Shown one piece after another: positions 29,027 to 37,321 of a DNA stretch of 64,000 nucleotides. Position 1 is the first letter of the stretch. Every line of letters starts with the position of its first letter. The position numbers and the translations under genes were made by a program. Source of the stretch: Mycobacterium basiliense. Its GTDB lineage: Bacteria; Actinomycetota; Actinomycetes; Mycobacteriales; Mycobacteriaceae. The DNA is taken from contig NZ_LR130759.1 in assembly GCF_900292015.1 (NCBI RefSeq), positions 3,968,001-4,032,000 on the forward strand, read 5' to 3'. The notes beneath the pieces were generated by a model, which saw nothing but the letters and a program-made list of their open reading frames with translations, was not told the origin of the DNA and made no database searches.

Positions 29027-30262
29027 TCACTTGAACGAGTAGCGCACCGGCAGGTGCTTGAGCCCGCCGACGAACGTGGTCGCGACCCACTGCGGAACAC
29101 CAGCCAGTTCGATAGACTTCAGGCGCGGCAACAGCTCGGTGAAGAAGCTATTAACCTCCATCCGGGCCAGCGCGGCGCCCATACAGAAGTGCACGCCATA
29201 GCCGAAGGCCACGTGCTTGTTAGGCTCGCGCCCTACGTCGAAACGAAACGGGGCCTCGAACACCTCCTCATCGCGGTTGGCCGACACGTAGGACAACAGC
29301 ACGGACTCGCCTGCGGCGATGGGTATGCCGCGCACAGCGGTGTCTTTGGCTGCGGTGCGCATGAACTGCTTGACCGGAGTGACCCAGCGGATCATCTCCT
29401 CGGTGGCTAGCGGCACCAGGCAGAGATCCTCGCGTAGCCGCGCCAGCTGGTCCGGATTCTCGGTGAGCGCATGCAGACCACCGGAGATGGTGGCGCTGGT
29501 GGTGTCGTGGCCGGCGGTGGCAACTATCAGGTAGTAGGAGACCGTGTCGACATCGGACAGCGGCTCGCCGTCGACGCGAGCGTTGGCGATCGCCGAGGCA
29601 AGATCCTCGGTCGGATGTTCCCGGCGCGACGCGGTGACCATGTTGAAATAGCCGAACATGTCGAGCAGCGCCGGCAGCTGTTCTTCGCTGGTACTGCCGC
29701 GTTTGAACTCGCTGTCATCGCTGCCGAACAATTCCTGGGTCAGTTTCAGCATGCGGGGAAAGTCGACCTCGGGTATGCCTAGTAGCGACATGATGACGTA
29801 GAGCGGGTAGTTGACCGCGACTTGCTGCGCAAAGTCGCATTCGGGTCCTGCGGCCATCATCTTATCGACATAGATCCTGGCCAACTCGTCGATGCGAATC
29901 TTTAGGGCTCGCATCGCCTTTGGCCGAAACCAATCCGCGCCGATTGCCCGCACGACGCGGTGTCGCGGGTCGTCGAGATGGATCAGCGTGCGTACCCCGA
30001 CAGCGGCCGCCTGCTCGTCCCCCTCAACGGTGGTCAAGACGGGCCGCGGCCAATTGGTGAACAGCATGTTGTCGCGTTCAATGCCCATGACGTCGGCGTG
30101 TCTGGTGATCGCCCAAAAGGGCCGGTAATTCGGTACCTCCACCCACGACACCGGGGTGTTGGCGCGCAGCTGGGTCAGCGCTGCGTGCAACCGTCGTTCG
30201 TCGGTGTACGCCAACGGATCTGCCAACAACTTGGCGGCGTCGTCTATCGTCGTGACGCTCAT
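29027..30262 (-). CDS. cytochrome P450
   Basis: 411 residues, from a different P450 group than the 25734/39043 pair. I-helix motif AGHDTTSAT, ExxR in EEMIRWVTP, heme loop FGYGVHFCMG with Cys360. The N-terminus (ADPLAYTDERRLHAALTQLR) and the VKQFMRTAAKD strand resemble mycobacterial P450s that hydroxylate terpenoid or steroid side chains, but the family was not established. The ATG has GGAGTTGAGCCA upstream and overlaps the LLM stop by four bases. No ferredoxin is nearby. Confidence 0.88.
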   Translation of the reverse strand: MSVTTIDDAAKLLADPLAYTDERRLHAALTQLRANTPVSWVEVPNYRPFWAITRHADVMGIERDNMLFTNWPRPVLTTVEGDEQAAAVGVRTLIHLDDPRHRVVRAIGADWFRPKAMRALKIRIDELARIYVDKMMAAGPECDFAQQVAVNYPLYVIMSLLGIPEVDFPRMLKLTQELFGSDDSEFKRGSTSEEQLPALLDMFGYFNMVTASRREHPTEDLASAIANARVDGEPLSDVDTVSYYLIVATAGHDTTSATISGGLHALTENPDQLARLREDLCLVPLATEEMIRWVTPVKQFMRTAAKDTAVRGIPIAAGESVLLSYVSANRDEEVFEAPFRFDVGREPNKHVAFGYGVHFCMGAALARMEVNSFFTELLPRLKSIELAGVPQWVATTFVGGLKHLPVRYSFK

Positions 30263-31281
30263 TGGCTCAACTCCTTCAGTGCGGCGCTAACACACTCCTG
30301 GGACGCAGCAAAGAAGATCGGTAAGACCCGATCGACCACGCCGGCACAACGACGGCGGACGGCGGTGGCGATTTCAGCGACCGGACCGACCACGGCAAAA
30401 GCTGTGAGCATCTCATCGTCAATCAGCGATCCCATGGTGCCCCACTCCCCTGCCAGGGACAGGCGTCGCAGTTCGGGCTGCAAGTCGCCCCAACCGTGCA
30501 GTTCGAGAACCTTCCGGTAAGCGGGCGTGGATCCATAGAACGCGATCCGCTCGCGGACGGCCGCGGTGGCGATTTCCAGTTCCGCGTCGTTTTCGCCGGT
30601 GGCCACCATGACCTCGCTCGACACCTCGAAGTCGCCGCGACTGCGGCCGGAGGCGGCCATGCCGCGCAGCAGCGCCGGCATGGTCACCTCATCGAGGTAG
30701 CGCCTGGACACCATCGGGTGACCAAGGTGGCCGTCGGCGACTTCGCCGCACATTTCGGTCATCGCGACACCGACGGCGGCGATGAAGACCTTCGGCGCCG
30801 GATAGGGCTGTGGCTCCGGGGTGAACATGGGGGTCATGATCTTGTGGGTGTAGAAGTCGCCCTCGAACCGAAGCTGGGTGCCGTTTTTCCAGGCTGACCA
30901 GATCGCGTGCAGCGCGGAAACGAACTCGCGCATGCGTCGCGCCGGATGGCCCCAGGGCATGCTGAATCGCTTTTCGATGTGAGCCTGAATCTGGGTTCCC
31001 AGGCCCAGGATGAATCGGCCCTTCGAGTAGGTCTGCAGGTCCCAGCCGACGTTGGCGACGGTCATCGGATTGCGGGCGAACGCGACCGCGATGTTGGTAC
31101 CGAGCTCGAGTCGCGACGTGTGCTCCGCGGCCAGCAACAGCGGTAAAAACGGGTCGTGGCTGGTTTCGGCCGCCCAACCGCCGTCATAGCCATTCCGTTC
31201 CAAGGCGCTGACGGCCTCGACCACTCGGGCAAGCTGATTGGGGATGCCCCCGTCGATCTTGAGGCGGGGGCCGCTAGCCAT
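30259..31281 (-). CDS. LLM-class F420-dependent oxidoreductase
   Basis: 340 residues from ATG 31281. Motifs: GYDGGWAAETSHDPF, LGTNIAVAFARNPMTVA, GRFILGLGTQIQAHIEKRFSM (quoted in part) and the PAPKVFIAAVG strand, all typical of the F420 LLM subgroup common in actinobacteria. The ORF runs on to 31368, but that extension crosses the operator-like site and lacks family features. The start codon is only 11 bases from the TACTGTA element, so the transcript may be leaderless or nearly so. It heads the operon with P450 and SDR. Confidence 0.84.
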   Translation of the reverse strand: MASGPRLKIDGGIPNQLARVVEAVSALERNGYDGGWAAETSHDPFLPLLLAAEHTSRLELGTNIAVAFARNPMTVANVGWDLQTYSKGRFILGLGTQIQAHIEKRFSMPWGHPARRMREFVSALHAIWSAWKNGTQLRFEGDFYTHKIMTPMFTPEPQPYPAPKVFIAAVGVAMTEMCGEVADGHLGHPMVSRRYLDEVTMPALLRGMAASGRSRGDFEVSSEVMVATGENDAELEIATAAVRERIAFYGSTPAYRKVLELHGWGDLQPELRRLSLAGEWGTMGSLIDDEMLTAFAVVGPVAEIATAVRRRCAGVVDRVLPIFFAASQECVSAALKELSQ

Positions 31282-31300
31282 GTCGGTAACTTTACAGTAA
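31281..31300 (-). promoter_or_regulatory. TACTGTA-type operator, site 1
   Basis: On the minus strand ATTGCTTACTGTA (TACTGTA at 31293-31299) followed by AAGTTACCGACATG. It shares ATTGCYTACTGTA with sites at 38990 and 56556. It sits between the divergent LLM and carboxyltransferase genes, touching the LLM start. The right half-site is poor, so this is a half-strong member of the set. Confidence 0.5.
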
Positions 31301-31366
31301 GCAATCCAGTATGCGGGCTTGCTCATCAGCGCGCGCGACCGGATCCCGACGAGGTAGGACAGAGGC

Positions 31367-32863
31367 ATGACAAAAGCCCCAGGCTGGCAGGAAACGCTGG
31401 AGGATCTCGAGGGTCGCCGTCAGCACGCACGAAGCATGGGCGGGCCGCAGCGGCTCACCAAGCACCGCGAAAGCAACAAGCTGGACGCCCGCGCGCGCGT
31501 GCAGCAGCTGCTGGACCCTGGCACGTTCCACGAGCTGGGCACGCTGGTCGGCGGAGAGATTGCCGCCGACGCGATCATCGCCGGCACCGGTCGGATCAAC
31601 GGCGTACCGGTGATGGTGGGTGCCGAGGATTTCACCACGCTAGCCGGGACCATCGCGCCGGGCAGCAATTCCAAGCGCTACCGCATCGCCGAACTCGCGG
31701 TGCGCGACAAGATCCCACTGATCATGCTGCTCGAAGGAGCCGGGTTCCGCCCCACCGGCGTGCATTACGGACGCACCCCGACCGATCTGCTGGCCCAGGC
31801 GCGATGCTCGGGCCGAGTTCCGACAGTTACCGCGGTGTTGGGCCCCTCGGCGGGCCACGGCGCCCTGGTCGCCCCGGTCTGCGACTTCACCGTCATGACC
31901 CGTCAGGGCGCGATCTTCACAGCCGGTCCACCCGTGGTCAAAGAGTCCACCGGAGAAGACATTTCGAAGGAGGACCTAGGCGGGCCGGAGGTGGCCTTGG
32001 CCAGCGGGGTCATTCACAACGTCGCCGATGACGACGCAGCGGCGCTGGACACGATCCGCCGCTATCTGTCGTATTTCCCGCCCAGCGCATGGTCGTATCC
32101 GCCGATGCTGCCCACCTCCGATGCGGCCGAACCGCGGCCAACGCCGGAGTTACTCGACATCGTTTCCCGCGACAATCGCCGCGTCTACGACATGCGCGCG
32201 GTGCTCGATGTGGTCTTCGACAGCCCGGACTGGTTGGAGGTGCAACCCCGGTTCGGTAGGGCGATCATCTGTGCGCTGGCGCACCTGGGCGGGCATCCCG
32301 TTGCGGTGGTCGCCAATCAACCCCAGGTGCTCGCCGGATCCATCGACGCCGACGCCGCCGACAAGGCCGCCCACTTCATCATGGTGGCCGACTCCTTCCA
32401 TCTACCGATCGTCTTCCTCGCCGACAACCCTGGCATGCTTCCGGGCAGTCGGTCCGAGCGCGATGGCGTGTTGCGCAGCGGGGCGCGCATGTTCGCCGCG
32501 CAAACCGCCGCCACGACGCTCAAGCTGCACGTGACGTTGCGCAAGGCCTACGGCTTCGGGTCGATGGTCATGGGGCTGATCAGCTTCGACGACCAGGTAG
32601 CAACCTTCGCCTATCCAGGGGCGACGATGGGCGCCATGGGCGCCGCGGCACTCAGTCGCGCGTCGCACGCCGATGAGGACCTGTCAACCAAGCTGCGCGA
32701 CGCCGAATTGCAAGCGTCGTATCGCTCGGCCGCGCACATGGGTTTCGATGAGCTCATCGACCCCAGGGAAACCCGTGACGGGCTGCTCGCGTCCCTGCAA
32801 CGAGGTCTCTACAGCCGGCAGGGCGCGGCCGAACCGGTGACGCGCACGCTGATCATGCCGTGA
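31367..32863 (+). CDS. acyl-CoA carboxylase carboxyltransferase (beta) subunit
   Basis: 498 residues of the crotonase-fold carboxyltransferase family (AccD/PccB-like). N-terminal half has RLTKHRESNKLDARARVQQL and the oxyanion region LGPSAGHGALVAPVCDFTVM; C-terminal half has LADNPGMLPGSRSERDGVLR and KAYGFGSMVMG. Usual members transfer CO2 from biotin to acetyl-, propionyl- or longer acyl-CoA, or act in decarboxylases. No biotin carboxylase or biotin carrier gene is close, so it must use one encoded elsewhere or act as a decarboxylase or hydrolase. It diverges from the LLM operon and overlaps the opposite CMD gene by 11 bases. Confidence 0.83.
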   Translation: MTKAPGWQETLEDLEGRRQHARSMGGPQRLTKHRESNKLDARARVQQLLDPGTFHELGTLVGGEIAADAIIAGTGRINGVPVMVGAEDFTTLAGTIAPGSNSKRYRIAELAVRDKIPLIMLLEGAGFRPTGVHYGRTPTDLLAQARCSGRVPTVTAVLGPSAGHGALVAPVCDFTVMTRQGAIFTAGPPVVKESTGEDISKEDLGGPEVALASGVIHNVADDDAAALDTIRRYLSYFPPSAWSYPPMLPTSDAAEPRPTPELLDIVSRDNRRVYDMRAVLDVVFDSPDWLEVQPRFGRAIICALAHLGGHPVAVVANQPQVLAGSIDADAADKAAHFIMVADSFHLPIVFLADNPGMLPGSRSERDGVLRSGARMFAAQTAATTLKLHVTLRKAYGFGSMVMGLISFDDQVATFAYPGATMGAMGAAALSRASHADEDLSTKLRDAELQASYRSAAHMGFDELIDPRETRDGLLASLQRGLYSRQGAAEPVTRTLIMP

Positions 32864-33509
32864 GACCATCCAGGGCGCGATAGGCCCGCCACGACTTTGC
32901 GATGCCAAACTCGGCGACCAACAACAGCACGGCTTTAACTTGCTCACGGCCGGCACCCGCCGCGACCGCCAGTTCGACATGCAGCGCAAAGGATTCGTCC
33001 AGCGTCTGGTTCAGCACATCGGCGGCCAGGCAACTGAGCGCGCGCTCGCGCGGCGTCAGGCTGGCATCGGCGCCCCACCGCTGGTCGAACTGGTTGCCGA
33101 AGAACCGCGCGAAGTCCTCGTCGAGCCCTTCGAGTGTCGCGGCGATGGGCGGCGGCAGTGTCTGCGGTTCGACGGACTGAGCCGGCTCTTCACCCATCGG
33201 GCGCTGTTGGCGCAGCTGCTGCAGCGCGACCGCGGCCGTCGGGTATCCGACGTAGGGCGCCAGGTGGCGGATGCCCGCGGCGCACTCAGCCGGCGTCACG
33301 CCGTTGAAGCCCGCCATCTGGACGTGGGTGAGCAGCGGGAAACCCAGGTTCGCCGTGCACAGGTCGGCGGCCATGAACACGAAGCTCTTTTCGCGCATCG
33401 TGAGCTGCGGCAACGACCACGCGTGCTGACCAAGTTCAACGGCCATCTTTCCGAAGACGGGATCGAGCGCCTCCACCTGATCCTGGTTGGGCATCTTTGC
33501 TGCGTCCAT
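32853..33509 (-). CDS. carboxymuconolactone decarboxylase (CMD/AhpD-like) family protein
   Basis: 218 residues with two CMD half-domains. The first is around 30-90 (LTMREKSFVFMAADLCT, HVQMAGFNGVTPAECAAGIRH). The second is around 145-205 (LTPRERALSCLAADVLNQT, FALHVELAVAAGAGREQVKAVLL in part). The CxxC pair of AhpD is absent, so a ring-opening or decarboxylase-type role is likelier than peroxide defence. The start has AGGAGGAC at good spacing. It follows the SDR by ten bases in a minus-strand unit that may begin at 37071. Confidence 0.82.
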   Translation of the reverse strand: MDAAKMPNQDQVEALDPVFGKMAVELGQHAWSLPQLTMREKSFVFMAADLCTANLGFPLLTHVQMAGFNGVTPAECAAGIRHLAPYVGYPTAAVALQQLRQQRPMGEEPAQSVEPQTLPPPIAATLEGLDEDFARFFGNQFDQRWGADASLTPRERALSCLAADVLNQTLDESFALHVELAVAAGAGREQVKAVLLLVAEFGIAKSWRAYRALDGLTA

Positions 33510-33519
33510 TGCCGTCCTC

Positions 33520-34413
33520 CTAGGTCGCCTTGCGCGTTACCAGTGAACCCGGTTTTGGCAGCCCGAAAACCTTGCGGCGCAGGGCATCCAGAGCTGGTAT
33601 GGGTAGCCACCGGGAAGCAGCGGCCATCATCCGGGAATCCTTACCGATCACGTTGCGCGCACGTGGACGTGACACGGTCAGAACCTTCAGGACCAGATCG
33701 GCCACGACCGTCGGTGGACTGCCCCGCCGTTCGCGAGTCAGCGCGGCCTTAACCATGCCCGAGTAAGACGCGCCGTACAGTTCGGCACCATGAGGGCCGA
33801 AATCGTCGATCGCGCGCGTCGCGTCGCGCTCGAGCTTGTCGGCGGCCCCCGAGTTGATGCTGGCCGGCTCCACAATCACTACCCTTATCCCCCACGGTGC
33901 GGCCTCTTGCCGCAAGGCATCAGCCAGCGTTGCGATCGCGGCCTTCGACGCGGCCAGCGGCCCCCCGAATGGTGGCGTGAACCGATCTCCGATCGAGGCG
34001 ATGACCACGATGCGACCCACGGCGCGACGCAACAGCGGCAGAAACGCCTGCGTGACCGCGATCTGGCCGACCACGTTGACCTCCAATTGCCGACGCAGCG
34101 CATCCAGTGGCACAAGCTCAACCGGCCAGGCAACGCCAATACCGGCGTTGTCGACCAAGCCGTCTAGGCCCGAGTCGCCGACATGCTCGCCGACCACGCG
34201 CAACGCCGCTTCGATCTGGTCGGCCATGGTGACATCCATCAGCAGCGGGCTGAGCCGCCCACCCGGGCTGGCCGCCTGGAGTGCCTCACCATCGGCGGTC
34301 CGGCGCACACTCGCGTAGACGTGCCAGCCAGCCGCCGCGAGCCGAAGTGCCGTAGCCCGGCCAATGCCCGAGGATGCCCCGGTGACCACCACATGCTGAC
34401 GTGTGCAATTCAT
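33520..34413 (-). CDS. short-chain dehydrogenase lacking the catalytic tyrosine
   Basis: 297 residues of the SDR fold with an intact TGASSGIG cofactor motif, DNAG near 90, and VIASIGDRF as the Ser strand. The active-site YxxxK reads LAASK (GGPLAASKAA): Leu, encoded by CTG, takes the place of Tyr, while Lys is kept. A single base change from a Tyr codon cannot produce CTG. It either uses another residue, is a pseudo-enzyme, or binds cofactor for structural reasons. ATG 34413 has GGGAAAG upstream. Lies between an LLM and a CMD gene in the same orientation. Confidence 0.82.
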   Translation of the reverse strand: MNCTRQHVVVTGASSGIGRATALRLAAAGWHVYASVRRTADGEALQAASPGGRLSPLLMDVTMADQIEAALRVVGEHVGDSGLDGLVDNAGIGVAWPVELVPLDALRRQLEVNVVGQIAVTQAFLPLLRRAVGRIVVIASIGDRFTPPFGGPLAASKAAIATLADALRQEAAPWGIRVVIVEPASINSGAADKLERDATRAIDDFGPHGAELYGASYSGMVKAALTRERRGSPPTVVADLVLKVLTVSRPRARNVIGKDSRMMAAASRWLPIPALDALRRKVFGLPKPGSLVTRKAT

Positions 34414-34511
34414 CTACTTTCCCGCCAGCTAGATTGAGATCCAACGATTTTCGCGCAGCAAGAGCTACCAGCACCACCGGCTGAGTACTCACGCATCACG
34501 AGCAATGATAC

Positions 34512-35564
34512 TTACGAGAGGTTCTCTCGATAAGCCGCGACAACCGGCTCGAGTTCCGTAGGTGTCGCGCCGTGCATGATCACAGCGTCTGCGCCGTAGT
34601 CGAACTCTTTGCGGATACGCTCCGCGCACTGTCGGGGGGATCCCGTGGCCGACGGCTCCAGCCATTCCTCGGGTAGCAAGGTGGCGATGTGCTCGATCTG
34701 CTCCGGTGTGGCCTTGTGGTCGATTCCGCCCGCGATCGATGTCACCACCTTGTCTTCACGGAGCCGTTGCAGCACAGCGGGATCCCAATTGTTGGTCCGC
34801 ACTAGCAGATCCCCGTATCCCTGCAAATAGGTGGCCAGCCGCGCGACGGTCTTCTTCAGCCGCAGCCGCTGTGGAAGGTGGTCACCCACCGTCACGAAAC
34901 ATGACCATACTCGGACGTCGTCCCGGTCTCGGCCCGCCTTCTCGGCCGCCGACTTTACGGTCTCGACGCAGCGCTGCAACGTTTCTGGCGTAAAGTAAGT
35001 GTGCAATATTACGTCATCGAACACCCGGCCGCCGAGCGCGAGGGTGTTGGGACCGAAGGCCACCAGCGCTAATCTAATATCCTCGTCGAAGTCCTGATCC
35101 AAAGCCAATACCGGGTAGCTGCCCATCGGACCATCGTGATTGAGGATCACCTCACCATGCCAAAGACGGCGCATCACCCGCGCCCAGTCCTCCATCTGTG
35201 CGGTCGTCACCGCCGGTATGCCGAACGCTCCGTAGATAGCGGCGATACCGCGGCCGATGCCCAACGTAAAGCGTCCGGCCGACAGCCGGTGCATCGTCGT
35301 CGCCCAAGACGCGGTGATCAGGGGATGACGAGTGTTGTGATTGGTTGCGGCGGTGGCGATCTGCATACGGTTGGTGACCGCACATGCGGCCCCCGCCAGA
35401 GAGGACGCCTCCTTGACATTCCACCGCTCGGAGATGAATGCGGTACCGAAACCCAACTCTTCGCCCCGCCGCGCCTCGTCCATCAATGTCGACGGGCCCT
35501 CACCCCCGGCGCCAGCCAACAGGTAGTAGCCCAATTCGTCAAACGTGTGATCGCTCACTGCCAT
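34512..35564 (-). CDS. LLM-class F420-dependent oxidoreductase
   Basis: 350 residues. LLM barrel motifs: EELGFGTAFISERWNVKEAS, ATNHNTRHPLITASWATTMH, GRFTLGIGRGIAAIYGAFG (in part), and a C-terminal KEFDYGADAVIMHGATP. This matches an actinobacterial F420-dependent subgroup of uncharacterised substrate. ATG 35564 follows AAGGAG. It overlaps the end of the SnoaL-like gene by ten bases. A small perfect inverted repeat CGAGAG-GTT-CTCTCG (34515-34529) covers its last codons and may aid termination. Confidence 0.84.
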   Translation of the reverse strand: MAVSDHTFDELGYYLLAGAGGEGPSTLMDEARRGEELGFGTAFISERWNVKEASSLAGAACAVTNRMQIATAATNHNTRHPLITASWATTMHRLSAGRFTLGIGRGIAAIYGAFGIPAVTTAQMEDWARVMRRLWHGEVILNHDGPMGSYPVLALDQDFDEDIRLALVAFGPNTLALGGRVFDDVILHTYFTPETLQRCVETVKSAAEKAGRDRDDVRVWSCFVTVGDHLPQRLRLKKTVARLATYLQGYGDLLVRTNNWDPAVLQRLREDKVVTSIAGGIDHKATPEQIEHIATLLPEEWLEPSATGSPRQCAERIRKEFDYGADAVIMHGATPTELEPVVAAYRENLS

Positions 35565-35932
35565 ACTCCTTGCTGGTATCCACAGTTCCAGACTTCGCTG
35601 ATCTCGCCGGCGACGACGCGGAACACCTCGATGCTGGCAATTTTGGTTTCGGTGCCATCGCCGCCGATGGCGGTCGCGTCGTAAACAATTGCCACGTGCT
35701 CACCGTGCTCACCCCCAACGACGACGTTCAAGTCGAAGTGCAACGACTCGAATTGTTGCCACATGTCGGCAACCCGTTGGACCGCCCGCGCGCGAGTCAG
35801 CACATGCATCCCTACCCTCATGTCGGATGACCTTGTCCGCGAACAGTTCCTCGGCCAATCCGATGTCGCATGCGTTCCAGACGAGGTTGTAAGCTCGACG
35901 AATTCGCGTGCGGTCCGGGCGACCGCGTTCAC
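35555..35932 (-). pseudogene. SnoaL/NTF2-like polyketide-cyclase fold protein with two compensating frameshifts
   Basis: The frame is open for 125 codons from a GTG that overlaps the upstream stop (GTGA at 35929-35932). The start (VNAVARTAREFVEL) and the last two thirds (RAVQRVADMWQQFESL, FDLNVVVGGEHGEHV, IASIEVFRVVAGEISEVW) are SnoaL-like. Between about 35893 and 35818, however, the family's conserved first helices are encoded in another frame (YNLVWNACDIGLAEELFADK, then VIRHE). Two nearby indels of opposite sign would explain this. If real, the product has about 24 scrambled residues; otherwise it reflects a sequence error. SnoaL-like proteins isomerise or hydrate small hydrophobic ring compounds. 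Confidence 0.7.
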
Positions 35933-37071
35933 TGCGAACCCGCGCTTTCGGCGACCCCGCGCAGGAATCCTTCCGAAATCCGCTGGACACGTCGAGAAAA
36001 CAGTTGGCCGACGTGGCCGCCGTCGTACCAATGCAGCTGACCACGCCACCGTTGCTGCAACTCAATCGCGGGCTCACGCATGGCCATCCGGTCATGCCAC
36101 GCTCCCACAATGAGCCGACGATGCGGCGGTGGTGCCGGGTCGACGGCCAACGGATCGATCACCGAAGTCAATCGCGCCGTCGCCGGCGACTCCAAACGCT
36201 CGCGAAAACGGGCAGCAGAGTCCCCCCGCCGGGCCAAGTGTCGCGCGATCATCGAGTTGAGCCCCAGGATCGGGGTGTACAGCGCAACCGCGTCGACTTC
36301 CCGTTCCAGGTGCGAAACCAGGGCCGCGACCGGACTACCCATCGAAATGCCCGCCACCACCACGGCAGTGGCGTGTGGTCGCGCATAGCGCACCACGGCA
36401 CGCACCTCCGAAACCGCGCGCATCATGCCGGCGACATTGCTCAACGGATCCATATCCGGGTAGCGCGGCCACTGGCGACGCCGGCTACCGTGGCCCGGCT
36501 GCACCGGCATCGCGATGTTGAAGCCGAGCCCGCGATGTACCCGATCGATGCGGGACAGCAACAGGTCCTCCGGGCCGCCCTGACCGGCGCCGTGTACCCA
36601 CACCAGCCATGGCCGTGGACCATCGCGGTGCGTATAAAGGTGTACCACCGCCTTCGCCGGGCCACCCAGGCCATGCATCGCCAGTGCCGCCGGCAGTTCG
36701 GGATCATGCTCGAACGTCATCCGCTGGTAGCCGATACCCGCGATTCGTCGCTGACATATTGAGCGCACCAGCAACGGATTGGGGTCGGCATGCGCACCGT
36801 CGATGCCCAGTGCCGAGATTTCCTCTGCCGCCACGGCGTATCCGTCCAATGGGTTCATCATGGTAGGCAGGGTTGCCCCCAACAATGAAAAGCCGCTCAG
36901 GACAATCTCGTCCAGCACAACCTCCGCCAGCTGCCGTACCCCACGCGGCGTGGCCGGAGACCAACCGGTCGATTCGTTGAGTCCGGACACCGCCCGCGGC
37001 ACTACCATGGCCATCTCCCGCACCAGGTCCCGAGCAAAACCCCAGGCACGCGTACTCGACGACACAGCCAA
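35929..37071 (-). CDS. alpha/beta-hydrolase
   Basis: 380 residues. The C-terminal two thirds form an alpha/beta-hydrolase: WLVWVHGAGQGGPEDLL as the oxyanion strand, nucleophile elbow GISMGSP, and the catalytic His in YDGGHVGQLF near the end. The N-terminal 100 residues form a helical cap-like extension. No signal peptide is seen. Probable esterase or thioesterase. The start is uncertain: TTG 37071 or GTG 37065 are available. It is divergent from the CoA ligase at 37322, with a TACTGTA-type site between them, and its stop overlaps the SnoaL-like gene. Confidence 0.78.
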   Translation of the reverse strand: MAVSSSTRAWGFARDLVREMAMVVPRAVSGLNESTGWSPATPRGVRQLAEVVLDEIVLSGFSLLGATLPTMMNPLDGYAVAAEEISALGIDGAHADPNPLLVRSICQRRIAGIGYQRMTFEHDPELPAALAMHGLGGPAKAVVHLYTHRDGPRPWLVWVHGAGQGGPEDLLLSRIDRVHRGLGFNIAMPVQPGHGSRRRQWPRYPDMDPLSNVAGMMRAVSEVRAVVRYARPHATAVVVAGISMGSPVAALVSHLEREVDAVALYTPILGLNSMIARHLARRGDSAARFRERLESPATARLTSVIDPLAVDPAPPPHRRLIVGAWHDRMAMREPAIELQQRWRGQLHWYDGGHVGQLFSRRVQRISEGFLRGVAESAGSQ

Positions 37072-37184
37072 TCACCCATCTCCGATTGAGTCTCTACTTC
37101 ATCCTCTACTTCGACTTGAAACCTGTGCCCCGATTTCGTCGCCGGGACAACCCGGACGAACAGATGCCAAGCAGCTGAAATCTA

Positions 37185-37203
37185 TACTGTAAGGAATTTA
37201 GTA
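37185..37203 (+). promoter_or_regulatory. TACTGTA-type operator, site 2
   Basis: TACTGTA-AGGAA-TTTAGTA: a 7-5-7 arrangement in which the right arm matches the inverse of the left at five of seven positions. It lies between the divergent hydrolase (37071) and CoA ligase (37322) genes. Confidence 0.55.
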
Positions 37204-37248
37204 TTAGACGGCCGGCGCGGCGACATGCTCGCCCGCACCATGATTGCG

Positions 37249-37306
37249 CGAGCAGACACAGAATCGCACGCATAGAGCATCGCGAGTGCGATTCTGTGTC
37301 TGCTCG
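37249..37306. repeat. 21-base perfect inverted repeat in the CoA-ligase leader
   Basis: Arms 37249-37269 and 37286-37306 are exact reverse complements of 21 bases (left arm begins CGAGCAGACACAGAATCG), separated by a 16-base loop. It lies just upstream of the RBS of the gene at 37322. The arm resembles a short dispersed motif (GAGCAGAC..AAATCGC type) that I recall from mycobacterial intergenic regions. It could be a mobile palindromic element, a terminator or attenuator, or an RNA-processing hairpin. Confidence 0.8.
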
Positions 37307-37321
37307 GCAGAAAGGGGAACC

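Noticed and set aside
34515..34529. CGAGAG-GTT-CTCTCG as a separate operator
   Set aside because: It lies inside the last codons of the LLM gene; a terminator stem or chance is likelier.
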